Of a stretch of DNA of 8,038 nt, positions 1 through 6,885 are shown piece by piece. The position numbers were made by a program, and so were the translations under genes. Position 1 is the first letter of the stretch. Each line of letters opens with the position of its first letter. The notes under the pieces were generated by a model, which made no database searches, was not told the origin of the DNA, and saw nothing but the letters and a program-made list of their open reading frames with translations. The DNA is from JBBQWZ01 sp043788745 (GTDB lineage: Bacteria; Acidobacteriota; Terriglobia; Bryobacterales; Bryobacteraceae): assembly GCA_043788745.1 (NCBI GenBank), contig JAYVTO010000048.1, positions 1 to 8,038 of the forward strand. Direction: 5' to 3'.

Positions 1-594
1 TTCATTTGGTGCTTCTTGTTGGCCGCTCACCCGCTTACTGCGCCCGACTTCGTCGGGCTTCGTGCGCGGCTCGATGCCGTGGGTTTCGCTGCTGTTGGCT
101 TGTGCCTGGTCGGACGTGGTCGTCCGACCTACTGCTGCTTGTTGGTCATTCGCCCAGTTTTGGTTGTGGCGTTGTTTGCGTTCGTCGAGGCGGCGGTACT
201 GCGAGTTGATTCTTTCTCTTTGGATTTCGCGCAAACGCTTTTCATTGTTGAGAAAGTCTATCGAGTGCCTGGCGGTGTAGCGCGAAATCAGATCGATTAT
301 TTCGGCATTGTCCTGGAAGGCTTGTGCGAGGCCGATGGCTTGGATGATCGCCGGGTCGACCTTGGGGTCGGGGTTTTCGGTGGCGAAGTCGATGGCTCCG
401 ATCTGGAGAATGTTGGTTTCGATGGCTCTGGCGCGTTCAATCTGATATTGCGCGGCGGCCATGTTGTGCGCGAGCGATTTTTCGAGGTCGCCTTTTACGC
501 CGAGCTCTTCGATGAAATTCGACTCGAATTTCGAGAAAGTGGCCGCGTCGTCGGGCGACAGGATGAGCGTGTGCCCTGAGCGACGGCGAGAGAG
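1..594 (-). CDS. Conserved hypothetical protein, partial; N-terminus apparently lost, C-terminus beyond the left edge
   Basis: The minus strand is open for 198 codons from 594 to the window edge without a stop. It translates to a plausible soluble, largely helical protein, with stretches such as GHTLILSPDDAATFSKF, MAAAQYQIERARAIETNILQ and YTARHSIDFLNNEKRL. From memory this resembles a multicopy hypothetical family of Solibacter-type genomes whose members begin with a Gly/Lys-rich 'TGP-T-EGK-SS-N-HGL' segment before the 'LxP-D' part. That N-terminal segment is absent: the frame starts right after the TGA of the propeller gene (595-597). The first in-frame ATG/GTG/TTG is the ATG at 460-462, well inside the conserved part, and I see no convincing ribosome-binding site. 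The last ~60 codons are polar low-complexity sequence made partly of palindromic repeats. Codons such as ATA, AGA, AGG, TTG and AAT are commoner than in the neighbours. It is either a decayed remnant or a short gene starting at 462. The opposite-strand frame is Cys/Val-rich and not protein-like. The reading frame is fairly sure; the function is unknown. Confidence 0.6.
30..58 (-). repeat. Palindromic short repeat, copy 1 (inside the reading frame)
   Basis: Read on the minus strand from 58 to 30, this stretch matches plus-strand 6886-6914 at 24 of 29 bases by eye. Its left part is a perfect hairpin: GCCCGAC (42-48), a 3-base loop, then GTCGGGC (52-58). It is followed on the minus strand by GCAGTAAGCGGG. 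This copy lies in the C-terminal part of the left-edge open frame and encodes PDEVGRSKR. It looks like a REP-type or otherwise proliferating intergenic repeat that has been absorbed into coding sequence. Confidence 0.5.
108..129. repeat. Perfect 9-bp inverted repeat with 4-base loop
   Basis: GGTCGGACG (108-116) and CGTCCGACC (121-129) are exact reverse complements around the loop TGGT. On the minus strand the right side is preceded by GCAGTA, as in the other repeat copies (GCAGTAAGCGG, GTAGTAGGCGG), so it may be a diverged relative of the 30-58 repeat. It sits in the low-complexity tail of the left-edge reading frame. It is not followed by a T-run on either strand, so a terminator role is not supported. 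Confidence 0.5.
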
Positions 595-1701
595 TCAGCC
601 GCCGAGGCAGTAGATCTTGCCGTCCTGCGACCCGATCACCAGCCGGCCTTGCGAAATCGCAGGCGACGTCGACAGCGGCGAGCCCGCGGTAAACTCATCG
701 AGCTTCTTCCCCGTCTTCCCATCGAGCACATACAGGTTACCGTCGTTCGAGCCAACGTAGATTCGCCCGCCCGAAACCGCGGGCGAAGATTCCACACGAG
801 CCTTCGTCGGAAACTCCCACGCTTCCTTGCCCGTCTTCTCATCCAACGCGTGTACAACCTTATCGCGCCCGCCGAGAATCACTTTGCCTTCAAACAAGGT
901 CGCCGACGAATAGAAGGGAAACTCGCGCCGCGGCGCGAACCGCCACAACTGAGCCTTCGATTTCACGTTGTACGCCAACACGTCGTTGTTGAACGTCCCA
1001 AAATACACCGAGGTCCCATTGAACAGAGGCGACGCGCCGGTGTACGAGCCCGTCTTGATCTCGTTCATCGCAACGCCATCCGTCACCCGTACACCGCGCA
1101 ACACGCCATCACACCCGGAAACGTACGCGAGTCCGGCGTACACGCACGCCGTCGCGTGCACCGGCCCGTTCGTCTTCACCTTCCACAAAGCCTTGCCGTC
1201 TTTCAGTGCCAGCCCGTACAAATTGCCGTCGTAGGATCCAATGACAACGCGATCGCCAACGATCGCCGGCGACGCCTTGATCTCGCTGCCTGCCATAAAC
1301 GTCCACAAACCCTTGCCGTCGGCCGCATTCACCGCATGCACGACGCCGCTTAGGTCGCCAATTACCACGATGCCCTGCCCCACAGCCGGCGACGATTCGC
1401 CCACGCCTTCCTTGGTCTTGTACCGCCAACGGACTTTGCCGTCCGAAAGATTCAGCGCAATCAACTCGCCCGCGCCAGAGCCAAAATAAACCGCACCATC
1501 CACAATCGCGGCAGACGACTCCACGGTGTCGCCGGCATCGAACGTCCAAAGCAACTTCAGCTTCGCCGGAAGAGTCGATGCCGTAATGCCGGTCAGCGAC
1601 GGGTTCCCCCGGAACTGCGGCCAATTGTCTTTCGCTGGAGCCTGAGGCTGATTCTGACCAAACGCGGCGAACGCCGCGAGCAAGGAAACTAGTACGCGCA
1701 T
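595..1701 (-). CDS. Secreted PQQ-like beta-propeller repeat protein (BamB/PQQ-dehydrogenase-like fold)
   Basis: The 368-residue protein starts with a short signal peptide (MRVLVSLLAAFAAFG, cleavage near residue 15), so it is probably exported. The segment NWPQFRGNPSLTG at 26-38 is the usual entry to PQQ-type propellers. Eight repeats of about 40 residues follow, beginning near residues 63, 103, 143, 183, 223, 264, 304 and 345. Each has the pattern SSPA-V--G-VYVGS-DG-LYALD--TGK--W, which fits an eight-bladed propeller. The length is too short for a full quinoprotein alcohol dehydrogenase, and I see no haem CxxCH motif or extra catalytic domain. It is therefore more likely a binding or scaffold protein than an enzyme; the ligand is unknown. 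The start ATG lies inside the end of the upstream alcohol dehydrogenase gene (13-bp overlap, different frame), so translational coupling is likely. The protein ends naturally after the last blade (IYCLGG). The family is sure, the exact role is not. Confidence 0.9.
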   Translation of the reverse strand: MRVLVSLLAAFAAFGQNQPQAPAKDNWPQFRGNPSLTGITASTLPAKLKLLWTFDAGDTVESSAAIVDGAVYFGSGAGELIALNLSDGKVRWRYKTKEGVGESSPAVGQGIVVIGDLSGVVHAVNAADGKGLWTFMAGSEIKASPAIVGDRVVIGSYDGNLYGLALKDGKALWKVKTNGPVHATACVYAGLAYVSGCDGVLRGVRVTDGVAMNEIKTGSYTGASPLFNGTSVYFGTFNNDVLAYNVKSKAQLWRFAPRREFPFYSSATLFEGKVILGGRDKVVHALDEKTGKEAWEFPTKARVESSPAVSGGRIYVGSNDGNLYVLDGKTGKKLDEFTAGSPLSTSPAISQGRLVIGSQDGKIYCLGG

Positions 1702-2792
1702 TGGTATATCTCAAGAGCGCCAGCCGCATCCAGGGCGCGTGGGTTGAACTTTCCCGTCCACTGGGCCGCCGCCTCTTCCGACATCCGCGACAACGCTTCT
1801 TCTGGAACGCCCGCGTCCCGCAGGCTGCCGGGCAATCCCGCGGCTTCGCTCAATGCCCTCAGGAACGCCGGCAGATCCTTCGGATACAACTCGTAATACC
1901 GCCCGTCGACCGCCGTATTCCACCGCACCACGTGCGGCAGCAGAATTGAGATCGCCACACCGTGCGTAATGCTGAAATTCGCCGTCACCGGATTCGCGCA
2001 CGCGTGCGCCGCGCCGAGCATCGAATTCTCAATCGCCAGGCCCGCGAAATGCGCGCCGAGCAGCATCGCGCCGCGCGCCTCCAGATCGTCGGGCTCGTTC
2101 AGAGCCGTGACGAAATTCTGCGATAACAGCCGCCACGCCGAGCGTGAGAAGCACTCCGACAATCCGGTCCGCCGCGTCGTCACGAAGGTCTCAACCGCGT
2201 GCGACAGCGCGTCGTAGCCCGTCGCCGCCGTCACGTCGCGGGGCTGCGTCGTCGTCAACTGCGGATCGAGAATCGCCATCCGAAAGCTCGCCTTGGAATC
2301 GCCGCACGCCATCTTCACATGCGTTTCGGAATCGGAAATCAGCGCGTAGCTTTGCGCCTCGCTCCCCGTACCCGCGGTCGTCGGAACCGCCACCATCGGC
2401 AGCATTGGCTTCGCCGCCTTGCCGTAGCCCCAGTAGTCGCGCATGTTGCCGCCGTTGGTGTGGACAAAGTTGATGCCCTTCGCGCAATCCATCGAACTGC
2501 CGCCGCCGAGCGCAACAATCAGATCCGGCTGATGCGCGGCCGCCGCCACGCGACCCGCCTCCACCATATTCGTGTCCGGATTGACGCCGAAGTCGTGGAA
2601 CGCCCCGACCTCGATGCGCCGCGCCTTCAGACTCCGGATCGCGGCCTGCGCATAACCCGCCTGTACCATGCCGGGATCGGCAACCACCAACGCCCGCTTT
2701 GCGTCGATTTCCCGCGCCAGTTCCCCGAGCCGCGAAAATTCGCCGGCTCCGAACACGACCCGAGTACGAGGACGGAAATCAAAATTCAGCAT
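1689..2792 (-). CDS. Iron-containing (group III) alcohol dehydrogenase
   Basis: A 367-residue cytoplasmic NAD(P)-dependent oxidoreductase, full length for the Fe-ADH family. The N-terminal dinucleotide-binding part carries GGGSSMDCAKG (96-106) and PTTAGTGSE (137-145). The C-terminal helical part holds the metal ligands. D194 and H198 (TGYDALSHAVE), H263 (GAAHACAN) and H277 (SITHGVA) correspond by spacing to D196, H200, H263 and H277 of E. coli FucO. The position four after H263, usually a second histidine (H267 in FucO), is asparagine here (N267). I think this occurs in a known subgroup but cannot check. The substrate cannot be told from sequence; related enzymes act on short-chain alcohols, aldehydes or diols. 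A 144-bp gap (2793-2936) separates it from the upstream amidohydrolase gene. I see neither a convincing promoter, a terminator nor a strong Shine-Dalgarno in that gap. Its 3' end overlaps the start of the propeller gene. Confidence 0.92.
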   Translation of the reverse strand: MLNFDFRPRTRVVFGAGEFSRLGELAREIDAKRALVVADPGMVQAGYAQAAIRSLKARRIEVGAFHDFGVNPDTNMVEAGRVAAAAHQPDLIVALGGGSSMDCAKGINFVHTNGGNMRDYWGYGKAAKPMLPMVAVPTTAGTGSEAQSYALISDSETHVKMACGDSKASFRMAILDPQLTTTQPRDVTAATGYDALSHAVETFVTTRRTGLSECFSRSAWRLLSQNFVTALNEPDDLEARGAMLLGAHFAGLAIENSMLGAAHACANPVTANFSITHGVAISILLPHVVRWNTAVDGRYYELYPKDLPAFLRALSEAAGLPGSLRDAGVPEEALSRMSEEAAAQWTGKFNPRALDAAGALEIYQCAY

Positions 2793-2936
2793 GGATGTTT
2801 TAGGATGCCTCCGAGAACGCGGCGGTTACTCGCCTCATCCGCGACGCATTTCCCAGTGTAATCGAAAGCGGATCGAATGCAGCGCCGTCATTTTTGAGAC
2901 GCACCAGCCAACGTTTCGACAGTTTTCGCGAGGACG

Positions 2937-4466
2937 CTACCGTGCCCGTGGCTCGCTCTTCACCGCGCGCGCCTTCGCCACAATTGCCTTCACATCCGCC
3001 CGCAGCGCCGGACCGTAATACGGGATGCCATCCTTGATCGTCCACTCGATCCCGTTCGTGCGCACGACCTTGCCCTCGCGAATCTCATCGACGCCAGTCG
3101 GATAGAGCACCTTCAAATTCTCGAGCGGATTGCCGTCTACAATAATCAGATCTGCCGCGAAGCCGACGCGAATCTTCCCCAAGCGCCCTTCCCGACCCAG
3201 AATTTTGGCGTTGTTCGCCGTCACATGCTGGATCACTTTCAGCGCCGGAAAACCGGCCTCCTGATGCAACTCCAACTCGCGGATCAAACCGAATCCATAG
3301 AGCGAATAAATGAATCCCGCATCGTCGCCAGCACCCACCACGCCGCCGCGCCGCTCGAACTCCCGCACCGCCGCCATCCAGATTCGATAGTTCTCTTTCC
3401 AATAGGCTTCATCCGTCGAACTCCAGTTGAAGAAGTACGACCCATGGTTCGCCGGATTCGGCCGAAAGAACTCTTCGAGCGTAGGATGCAGGTACTCCTT
3501 GAACCAGGGTTGCCCCTGCGCCCGCTGCAAATCGCGCGATGCTTCATAGATCGACAGCGTCGGATCCCACGCGACGTTCCGATCCACCATCGCCTGCAGC
3601 ACCTTGCTCAGCCGCTCCGGATTCGCTTCCCGCCACAAACGCCCCGCATAGCGGAACCGGTCGCGCTCGTCGAGATAGTTGTAATTCGACGGAAAGCCCT
3701 GCACACCGTTCTCCAGCGCCGCATCCGGTATCCCGTACCAATGTTCGATAGACCGGACGCCGTTTCGCACTGCGTCCCACGCCGTCGTTTCCTCGACGCC
3801 AATGTGGATCGCAATCGGCAAGCCTTCTTTCTTCGCCTCGTCCGCCATCGCATCGAAGATCTCTCGCTTGATCCCGACGATCTTGATTCCATCCACCTGC
3901 GCTTGCTTCATGGCGCGCACGCGCGCCCGAGCCTCCGCCGGACTGTTGGCGTCACCAGCGTCGATCTTCTCCGTAGCGCCAACCAAAAGCGAACTAAACA
4001 TCGGATACACAAAGATTCGCGGCATCGCGATCTGTCCGAGGTTCGACTGCCGCCGCAAGTCGAGCGACCGCGCGGCGCTGCTTCCACCCACGTCGCGAAT
4101 CGTCGTGATCCCGCACGCCAGCCACGTCTTCGCCTGGTACTCCAGCGGCTGCGCGATCCCGCCGCGCTCTTCTTGAATGTGCGCGTGCAGATTGATCAAG
4201 CCAGGCAGCACGTACCGCCCCTTCGCATCAATCTCGACAGTGTCCTTGACCCCTCGCGGCACGCTGCCAATCGCCGCGATCGTATCGTTGACGACCAGGA
4301 TGTCGAGCGGGCCGGACATCGGCGTTCCGCTGCCGTCCACGACCATTGCGTTCCGAATCACCAGGCGCGCGTGACGCTTTCCGACGATGTCAGAGACCGG
4401 CGTCTGCGCGAGCGCGGTCCACGCAAGAAAATAGAAAAAGAACGACCGAAGCCCGCTGGGAATCAT
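2937..4466 (-). CDS. Secreted metal-dependent amidohydrolase (imidazolonepropionase-like)
   Basis: A 509-residue protein with a signal peptide (hydrophobic FFFYFLAWTALA, cleavage near A20), so it should act outside the cytoplasm. The small beta-sandwich flanks a TIM barrel, as usual in the superfamily. Motifs in order: LVIRNAMVVDGSGTP (35-49); GLINLHAH (89-96) with H94 and H96; VDGIKIVG with K195 as the probable carbamylated bridging lysine; AIHIGVEE with H221; SIEHWYG with H242; GAGDD with D381 or D382 as catalytic aspartate; and GFAADLIIVDGNPLENL (435-451) closing the sandwich. This set fits a binuclear-metal amidohydrolase related to secreted Xaa-Pro/arginine-type dipeptidases and imidazolonepropionase-like proteins. 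It hydrolyses a C-N bond in an unknown substrate, perhaps a dipeptide or cyclic amide. The start ATG is 28 bp after the stop of the ChaN-like gene, suggesting one transcript. The region between H242 and the catalytic aspartate (about 140 residues, aromatic-rich) is longer than in small members. Superfamily sure, substrate unknown. Confidence 0.92.
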   Translation of the reverse strand: MIPSGLRSFFFYFLAWTALAQTPVSDIVGKRHARLVIRNAMVVDGSGTPMSGPLDILVVNDTIAAIGSVPRGVKDTVEIDAKGRYVLPGLINLHAHIQEERGGIAQPLEYQAKTWLACGITTIRDVGGSSAARSLDLRRQSNLGQIAMPRIFVYPMFSSLLVGATEKIDAGDANSPAEARARVRAMKQAQVDGIKIVGIKREIFDAMADEAKKEGLPIAIHIGVEETTAWDAVRNGVRSIEHWYGIPDAALENGVQGFPSNYNYLDERDRFRYAGRLWREANPERLSKVLQAMVDRNVAWDPTLSIYEASRDLQRAQGQPWFKEYLHPTLEEFFRPNPANHGSYFFNWSSTDEAYWKENYRIWMAAVREFERRGGVVGAGDDAGFIYSLYGFGLIRELELHQEAGFPALKVIQHVTANNAKILGREGRLGKIRVGFAADLIIVDGNPLENLKVLYPTGVDEIREGKVVRTNGIEWTIKDGIPYYGPALRADVKAIVAKARAVKSEPRAR

Positions 4467-4494
4467 GGCTATGAGGATACCAACCGGCTCAGAG

Positions 4495-5718
4495 TTAATG
4501 CTTTTCCTTCCGCGTCCGCCGGAGCTCCGCGTTGATCTTGACTTCCGCGCCGCCGCGCTTGATCGTTACCACCGCTGTGTCGCCCCACTTCTTCGTGGCC
4601 ATCATCCGATTCCAACTCTCGCGATCCGGCGTAGGGATGCCATCGAGCGCAAGCACCTGGTCATTCACCTGGAACCCGCTCCGTCCCGCGATGGAGTCCT
4701 TCTCGACCGCGATCATCTTGCCCACCCCGCCAGTCTCGCTGGTAGAGAAACCCAGCGACGGATAGAGCGAGTCGCGCTCATTCGGAATTCCCCACACGAA
4801 ATTTGCGTAGGATGCTCGAACGCTTTCCACCGGCTTCTCGTCGGAGTCCTCGACGGGCACCGGAATCAGCGTGGTGATCTTGCCATCGAACCACTGCTTG
4901 GCCTGGTGCTCAATGCCGACGCCATAGGCCACGTGCCCGCTGCCCACGAGTACCACCAGAATCGAATCGGCCGGCGCCGCCTTCAAAACCTTCACGCTGT
5001 TGTAGCCCATGCTTGCGTCCCAAGTCGCTTGCGCGGACTGCATGCTCTTCAACATCGCTTCGGGCATGCGTCCGTGCATCGAGCCGTCGTCGTCAAACGA
5101 GGCCTGGAAAAACGTCAAATGATCCGCGCTATCGACATCAATCTTGGGCGGCACGTGTTGTTTGTCGCTTGCAGAGAGGTTCTCGATTCCCTTCTGCCGA
5201 ACGGCCGTCACCACGCTTCGCGGCGTATTGACGCCGTACATCGGAATCCGGTTGTCACGAGCGTAGAGGAAGATGTCGCGATAATAGCCCCAGTGGTAGC
5301 CCCAGAATTCGTACCACCGCGACAGCGTCAGGAAGCCCGCCTCCGTCAGGAGCCCGTCTTTCCAGTTGTCGAGCGACTTTTGTTCCGTGTACGGATACAT
5401 CTCAAGGCCGATGATCACCTTCCGCCCGGACTCCTGGAGTGCCTGGATCACGCGGAGCTGCACACGATGAAAATCCATGGTCGTGTGCGATTCGCCGATC
5501 AGCAGTAGGCGCGTGCCGGCTAACCGCGACGCCAGTTGTCCCGCCGAAAGAACTTCGCCCGTGGCCGTGTCTGTGATCCCGTCGAGCGTCACGCGGGCGT
5601 CACTTGTCCGGCGCTCCGAGTCTCCGATCGCCAGGTGGAATGTCTTCTGCTTGGACTGGGCGGAGCAAGACACCACGAGCGCCAGTGTCATCGCGGCCAA
5701 CCCGGAAAAGCGCTTCAT
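4495..5718 (-). CDS. ChaN-like (DUF399) lipoprotein fused to a C-terminal PDZ domain
   Basis: With the start at 5718 the protein has 407 residues. Its N-terminus, MKRFSGLAAMTLALVVSCSAQ, is a signal peptide with a lipobox VVSC, so C18 is probably lipidated. The frame is open further upstream to an ATG at 5811, but that adds 31 non-signal residues before the signal peptide. The start at 5718 also has a strong Shine-Dalgarno 8 bases away, so I choose it. Residues ~55-290 match the ChaN-like haem-binding lipoprotein family: LLLIGESHTTMDFHRVQ (71-87, with H78 and H84), GLEMYPYTEQKSLDNW (104-119), RWYEFWGYHWGYYRDI (134-149) and GSGHVAYGVG (259-268). In Campylobacter ChaN, histidines bind haem; ligand binding here is inference. 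Residues ~323-398 look like a PDZ domain (GGVGKMIAVEKDSIAGRSGFQ, then VNDQVLALDGIP), which typically binds protein C-termini. A role in iron/haem handling or as an envelope factor is plausible but unproven. It is probably the first gene of the leftward group. Confidence 0.85.
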   Translation of the reverse strand: MKRFSGLAAMTLALVVSCSAQSKQKTFHLAIGDSERRTSDARVTLDGITDTATGEVLSAGQLASRLAGTRLLLIGESHTTMDFHRVQLRVIQALQESGRKVIIGLEMYPYTEQKSLDNWKDGLLTEAGFLTLSRWYEFWGYHWGYYRDIFLYARDNRIPMYGVNTPRSVVTAVRQKGIENLSASDKQHVPPKIDVDSADHLTFFQASFDDDGSMHGRMPEAMLKSMQSAQATWDASMGYNSVKVLKAAPADSILVVLVGSGHVAYGVGIEHQAKQWFDGKITTLIPVPVEDSDEKPVESVRASYANFVWGIPNERDSLYPSLGFSTSETGGVGKMIAVEKDSIAGRSGFQVNDQVLALDGIPTPDRESWNRMMATKKWGDTAVVTIKRGGAEVKINAELRRTRKEKH

Positions 5719-5721
5719 GAA

Positions 5722-5730
5722 CCTCACTCC
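5722..5730 (-). promoter_or_regulatory. Ribosome-binding site deciding the start of the ChaN-like gene
   Basis: On the minus strand GGAGTGAGG occupies 5730 to 5722, with its GGAG core 8 bases before the ATG at 5716-5718. It is the strongest Shine-Dalgarno match among the leftward genes and supports the 407-residue start over the upstream ATG at 5811. Confidence 0.7.
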
Positions 5731-5811
5731 GAAATTCGGCTTGTGCATCTCCTCCAGTATCCAGCACCGGGCATTCGTCGTCCGCAACCCGCCAAAGAGC
5801 ATCCCACCCAC

Positions 5812-5839
5812 TTGCGCGGGACTCCGATTAGTGTATAAT
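5812..5839 (+). promoter_or_regulatory. Sigma-70-type promoter of argF
   Basis: A perfect -10 hexamer TATAAT lies at 5834-5839. A weak -35 (TTGCGC, three of six consensus bases) lies at 5812-5817 with a 16-bp spacer. Transcription would begin near 5846, giving a very short leader of about 20 bases before the ATG at 5866. The AT-rich -10 stands out in this GC-rich DNA. The -35 is uncertain. Confidence 0.6.
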
Positions 5840-5867
5840 TATTCAGGGAAGTGAATAAACAACCAAT
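5830..5867. promoter_or_regulatory. Tandem ARG boxes (probable ArgR operator) over the argF promoter
   Basis: Compared with the published E. coli ARG-box consensus WNTGAATWWWWATTCANW, box 1 (5830-5847, core TGTATAATTATTCA) agrees at 14 of 16 constrained positions. Box 2 (5850-5867, core TGAATAAACAACCA) agrees at 13 of 16. Their centres are 20 bp apart, with 2 bp between the 18-mers, the close side-by-side spacing seen for ArgR hexamer binding. The inner halves also form a perfect inverted repeat, TTATTCA-GGGAAG-TGAATAA (5839-5858). Box 1 covers the -10 hexamer and box 2 reaches the start codon, so a bound repressor would block transcription. Arginine-dependent repression of argF is the natural reading. 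That the genome encodes an ArgR is inference. Confidence 0.6.
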
Positions 5868-6816
5868 GGCCGCCGCGATCCGTCCCACCGTCATGCCCCG
5901 AACCGCGACCTTCCCGTCGCAAGTGGCCGATCTGCGCTCGGACCTCGACCTGACTGTCGCCGACCTCCACGCGCTGCTCGATCTCGCCGCACAGATGAAG
6001 CACAACCCCGCGCGCTTCGCGAGCGTGCTCAGCGGCCAGTATCTCAGCCTGCTCTTCGAAAAGCCCTCTCTGCGCACGCGCATGACCTTTGAACTCGCGA
6101 TCAAGCAGCTTGGCGGAGACTCGGTCGTCAGCATCGGACCCATCGCCGAGCGCGAGCCCGTCAAGGATGTCGCCCGCAACCTGGATCGCTGGACCAACGG
6201 AATCGTGGCGCGGACCTTCCTCCAGCACACCATCGACGAACTCGCTGAGTGGTCCTCCGTGCCGGTCATCAACGCCCTAAGCGACCTCTATCATCCTTGC
6301 CAGATCCTCGCCGACATGCAAACGGTGAAGGAGCAGTTCGGCCAGTGGGAAGGGATCAAGCTCGCCTTCGTCGGCGACGGCAACAACGTCGCGCACTCGC
6401 TGATGCTCACCGCCAGCCGCCTGGGTATGACCGTTTCGATCGGCTGCCCGTGGGGTTTTGAGCCCAACGCCGTCGTCACATCCACCGCGCGCGCCCATGC
6501 CGCTGCGCCAATCCACATCACCAACGACCCCGCGGAAGCGGTCGCCGGAGCGCATATCGTATACACCGACGTCTGGGCTAGCATGGGCCAGGAAGCCGAA
6601 GCCGAGGAGCGCAAGCGCATCTTCGCGCCTTATCAGGTGAACGAAGAGCTGTTCACGCAAGCCCGGCAAGACGCCGTGTTTCTGCACTGCCTGCCCGCCA
6701 AGCGCGGCCAGGAAGTCACCAACGCCGTCATCGAGTCGCCTCAGTCCGTTGTCTTTGATCAGGCCGAAAACCGGCTCCACGCCCAAAAAGCGCTGCTCAT
6801 GATGCTGCTCGGCTAA
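5866..6816 (+). CDS. argF: Ornithine carbamoyltransferase
   Basis: This cytoplasmic enzyme makes citrulline from ornithine and carbamoyl phosphate, the first of the last three arginine steps. With ATG 5866 it has 316 residues, normal for the family. GTG 5851 (321 residues) and ATG 5893 (307) are alternatives. I prefer 5866 because GTG 5851 would lie about five bases after the predicted transcription start, and its GGGAA abuts it directly. Motifs (numbered from GTG 5851): carbamoyl-phosphate loop FEKPSLRTR (69-77), HPCQ (148-151), VGDGNNV (174-180), the ornithine-specific SMG loop in DVWASMGQE (240-248), and the HCLPAKRG catalytic cysteine segment (279-286), followed by FDQAENRLHAQKALL. SLRTR in place of the commoner STRTR also occurs in Thermus-type OTCs, as I recall. 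The SMG loop and HCLP argue against aspartate or acetylornithine carbamoyltransferase. Transcription appears to be under ArgR control. argH follows in the same direction after 326 bp. Confidence 0.95.
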   Translation: MAAAIRPTVMPRTATFPSQVADLRSDLDLTVADLHALLDLAAQMKHNPARFASVLSGQYLSLLFEKPSLRTRMTFELAIKQLGGDSVVSIGPIAEREPVKDVARNLDRWTNGIVARTFLQHTIDELAEWSSVPVINALSDLYHPCQILADMQTVKEQFGQWEGIKLAFVGDGNNVAHSLMLTASRLGMTVSIGCPWGFEPNAVVTSTARAHAAAPIHITNDPAEAVAGAHIVYTDVWASMGQEAEAEERKRIFAPYQVNEELFTQARQDAVFLHCLPAKRGQEVTNAVIESPQSVVFDQAENRLHAQKALLMMLLG

Positions 6817-6834
6817 TCGCGCCGTCAGAGTCGC

Positions 6835-6854
6835 CCTGGGATCGCGCGCCCAGG
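6835..6854 (+). terminator. Weak hairpin after argF
   Basis: CCTGGG (6835-6840) pairs with CCCAGG (6849-6854) around an 8-base loop, about 18 bases after the argF stop. No T-run follows, so it may be an RNA-stabilising hairpin or chance rather than an intrinsic terminator. Confidence 0.2.
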
Positions 6855-6885
6855 CTAACCGAGGCGCGTCCGTCCGGTCTCGCTC

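Noticed and set aside
16..579. Plus-strand open frame of 187 codons
   Set aside because: Its product is rich in Val, Cys and Gly without recognisable structure, while the minus strand over the same bases gives a well-behaved helical protein with family-like motifs.
2199..2861. Plus-strand open frame of 220 codons
   Set aside because: Antisense to the alcohol dehydrogenase and Arg/His-rich.
2793..2936. Possible promoter (TACACT) for the alcohol dehydrogenase
   Set aside because: Only four of six -10 bases match and no -35 lies at the right distance, so I do not call it.
3225..4535. Plus-strand open frame of 436 codons
   Set aside because: Antisense to the amidohydrolase; Arg/His/Pro-rich composition is typical of shadows of high-GC genes.
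4465..5508. Plus-strand open frame of 347 codons
   Set aside because: Antisense to the ChaN-like gene; Arg/His-rich, with no motifs.
5719..5811. Upstream in-frame extension of the ChaN-like protein to ATG 5811
   Set aside because: It would bury the signal peptide 31 residues in, and the strong Shine-Dalgarno is placed for the ATG at 5718.
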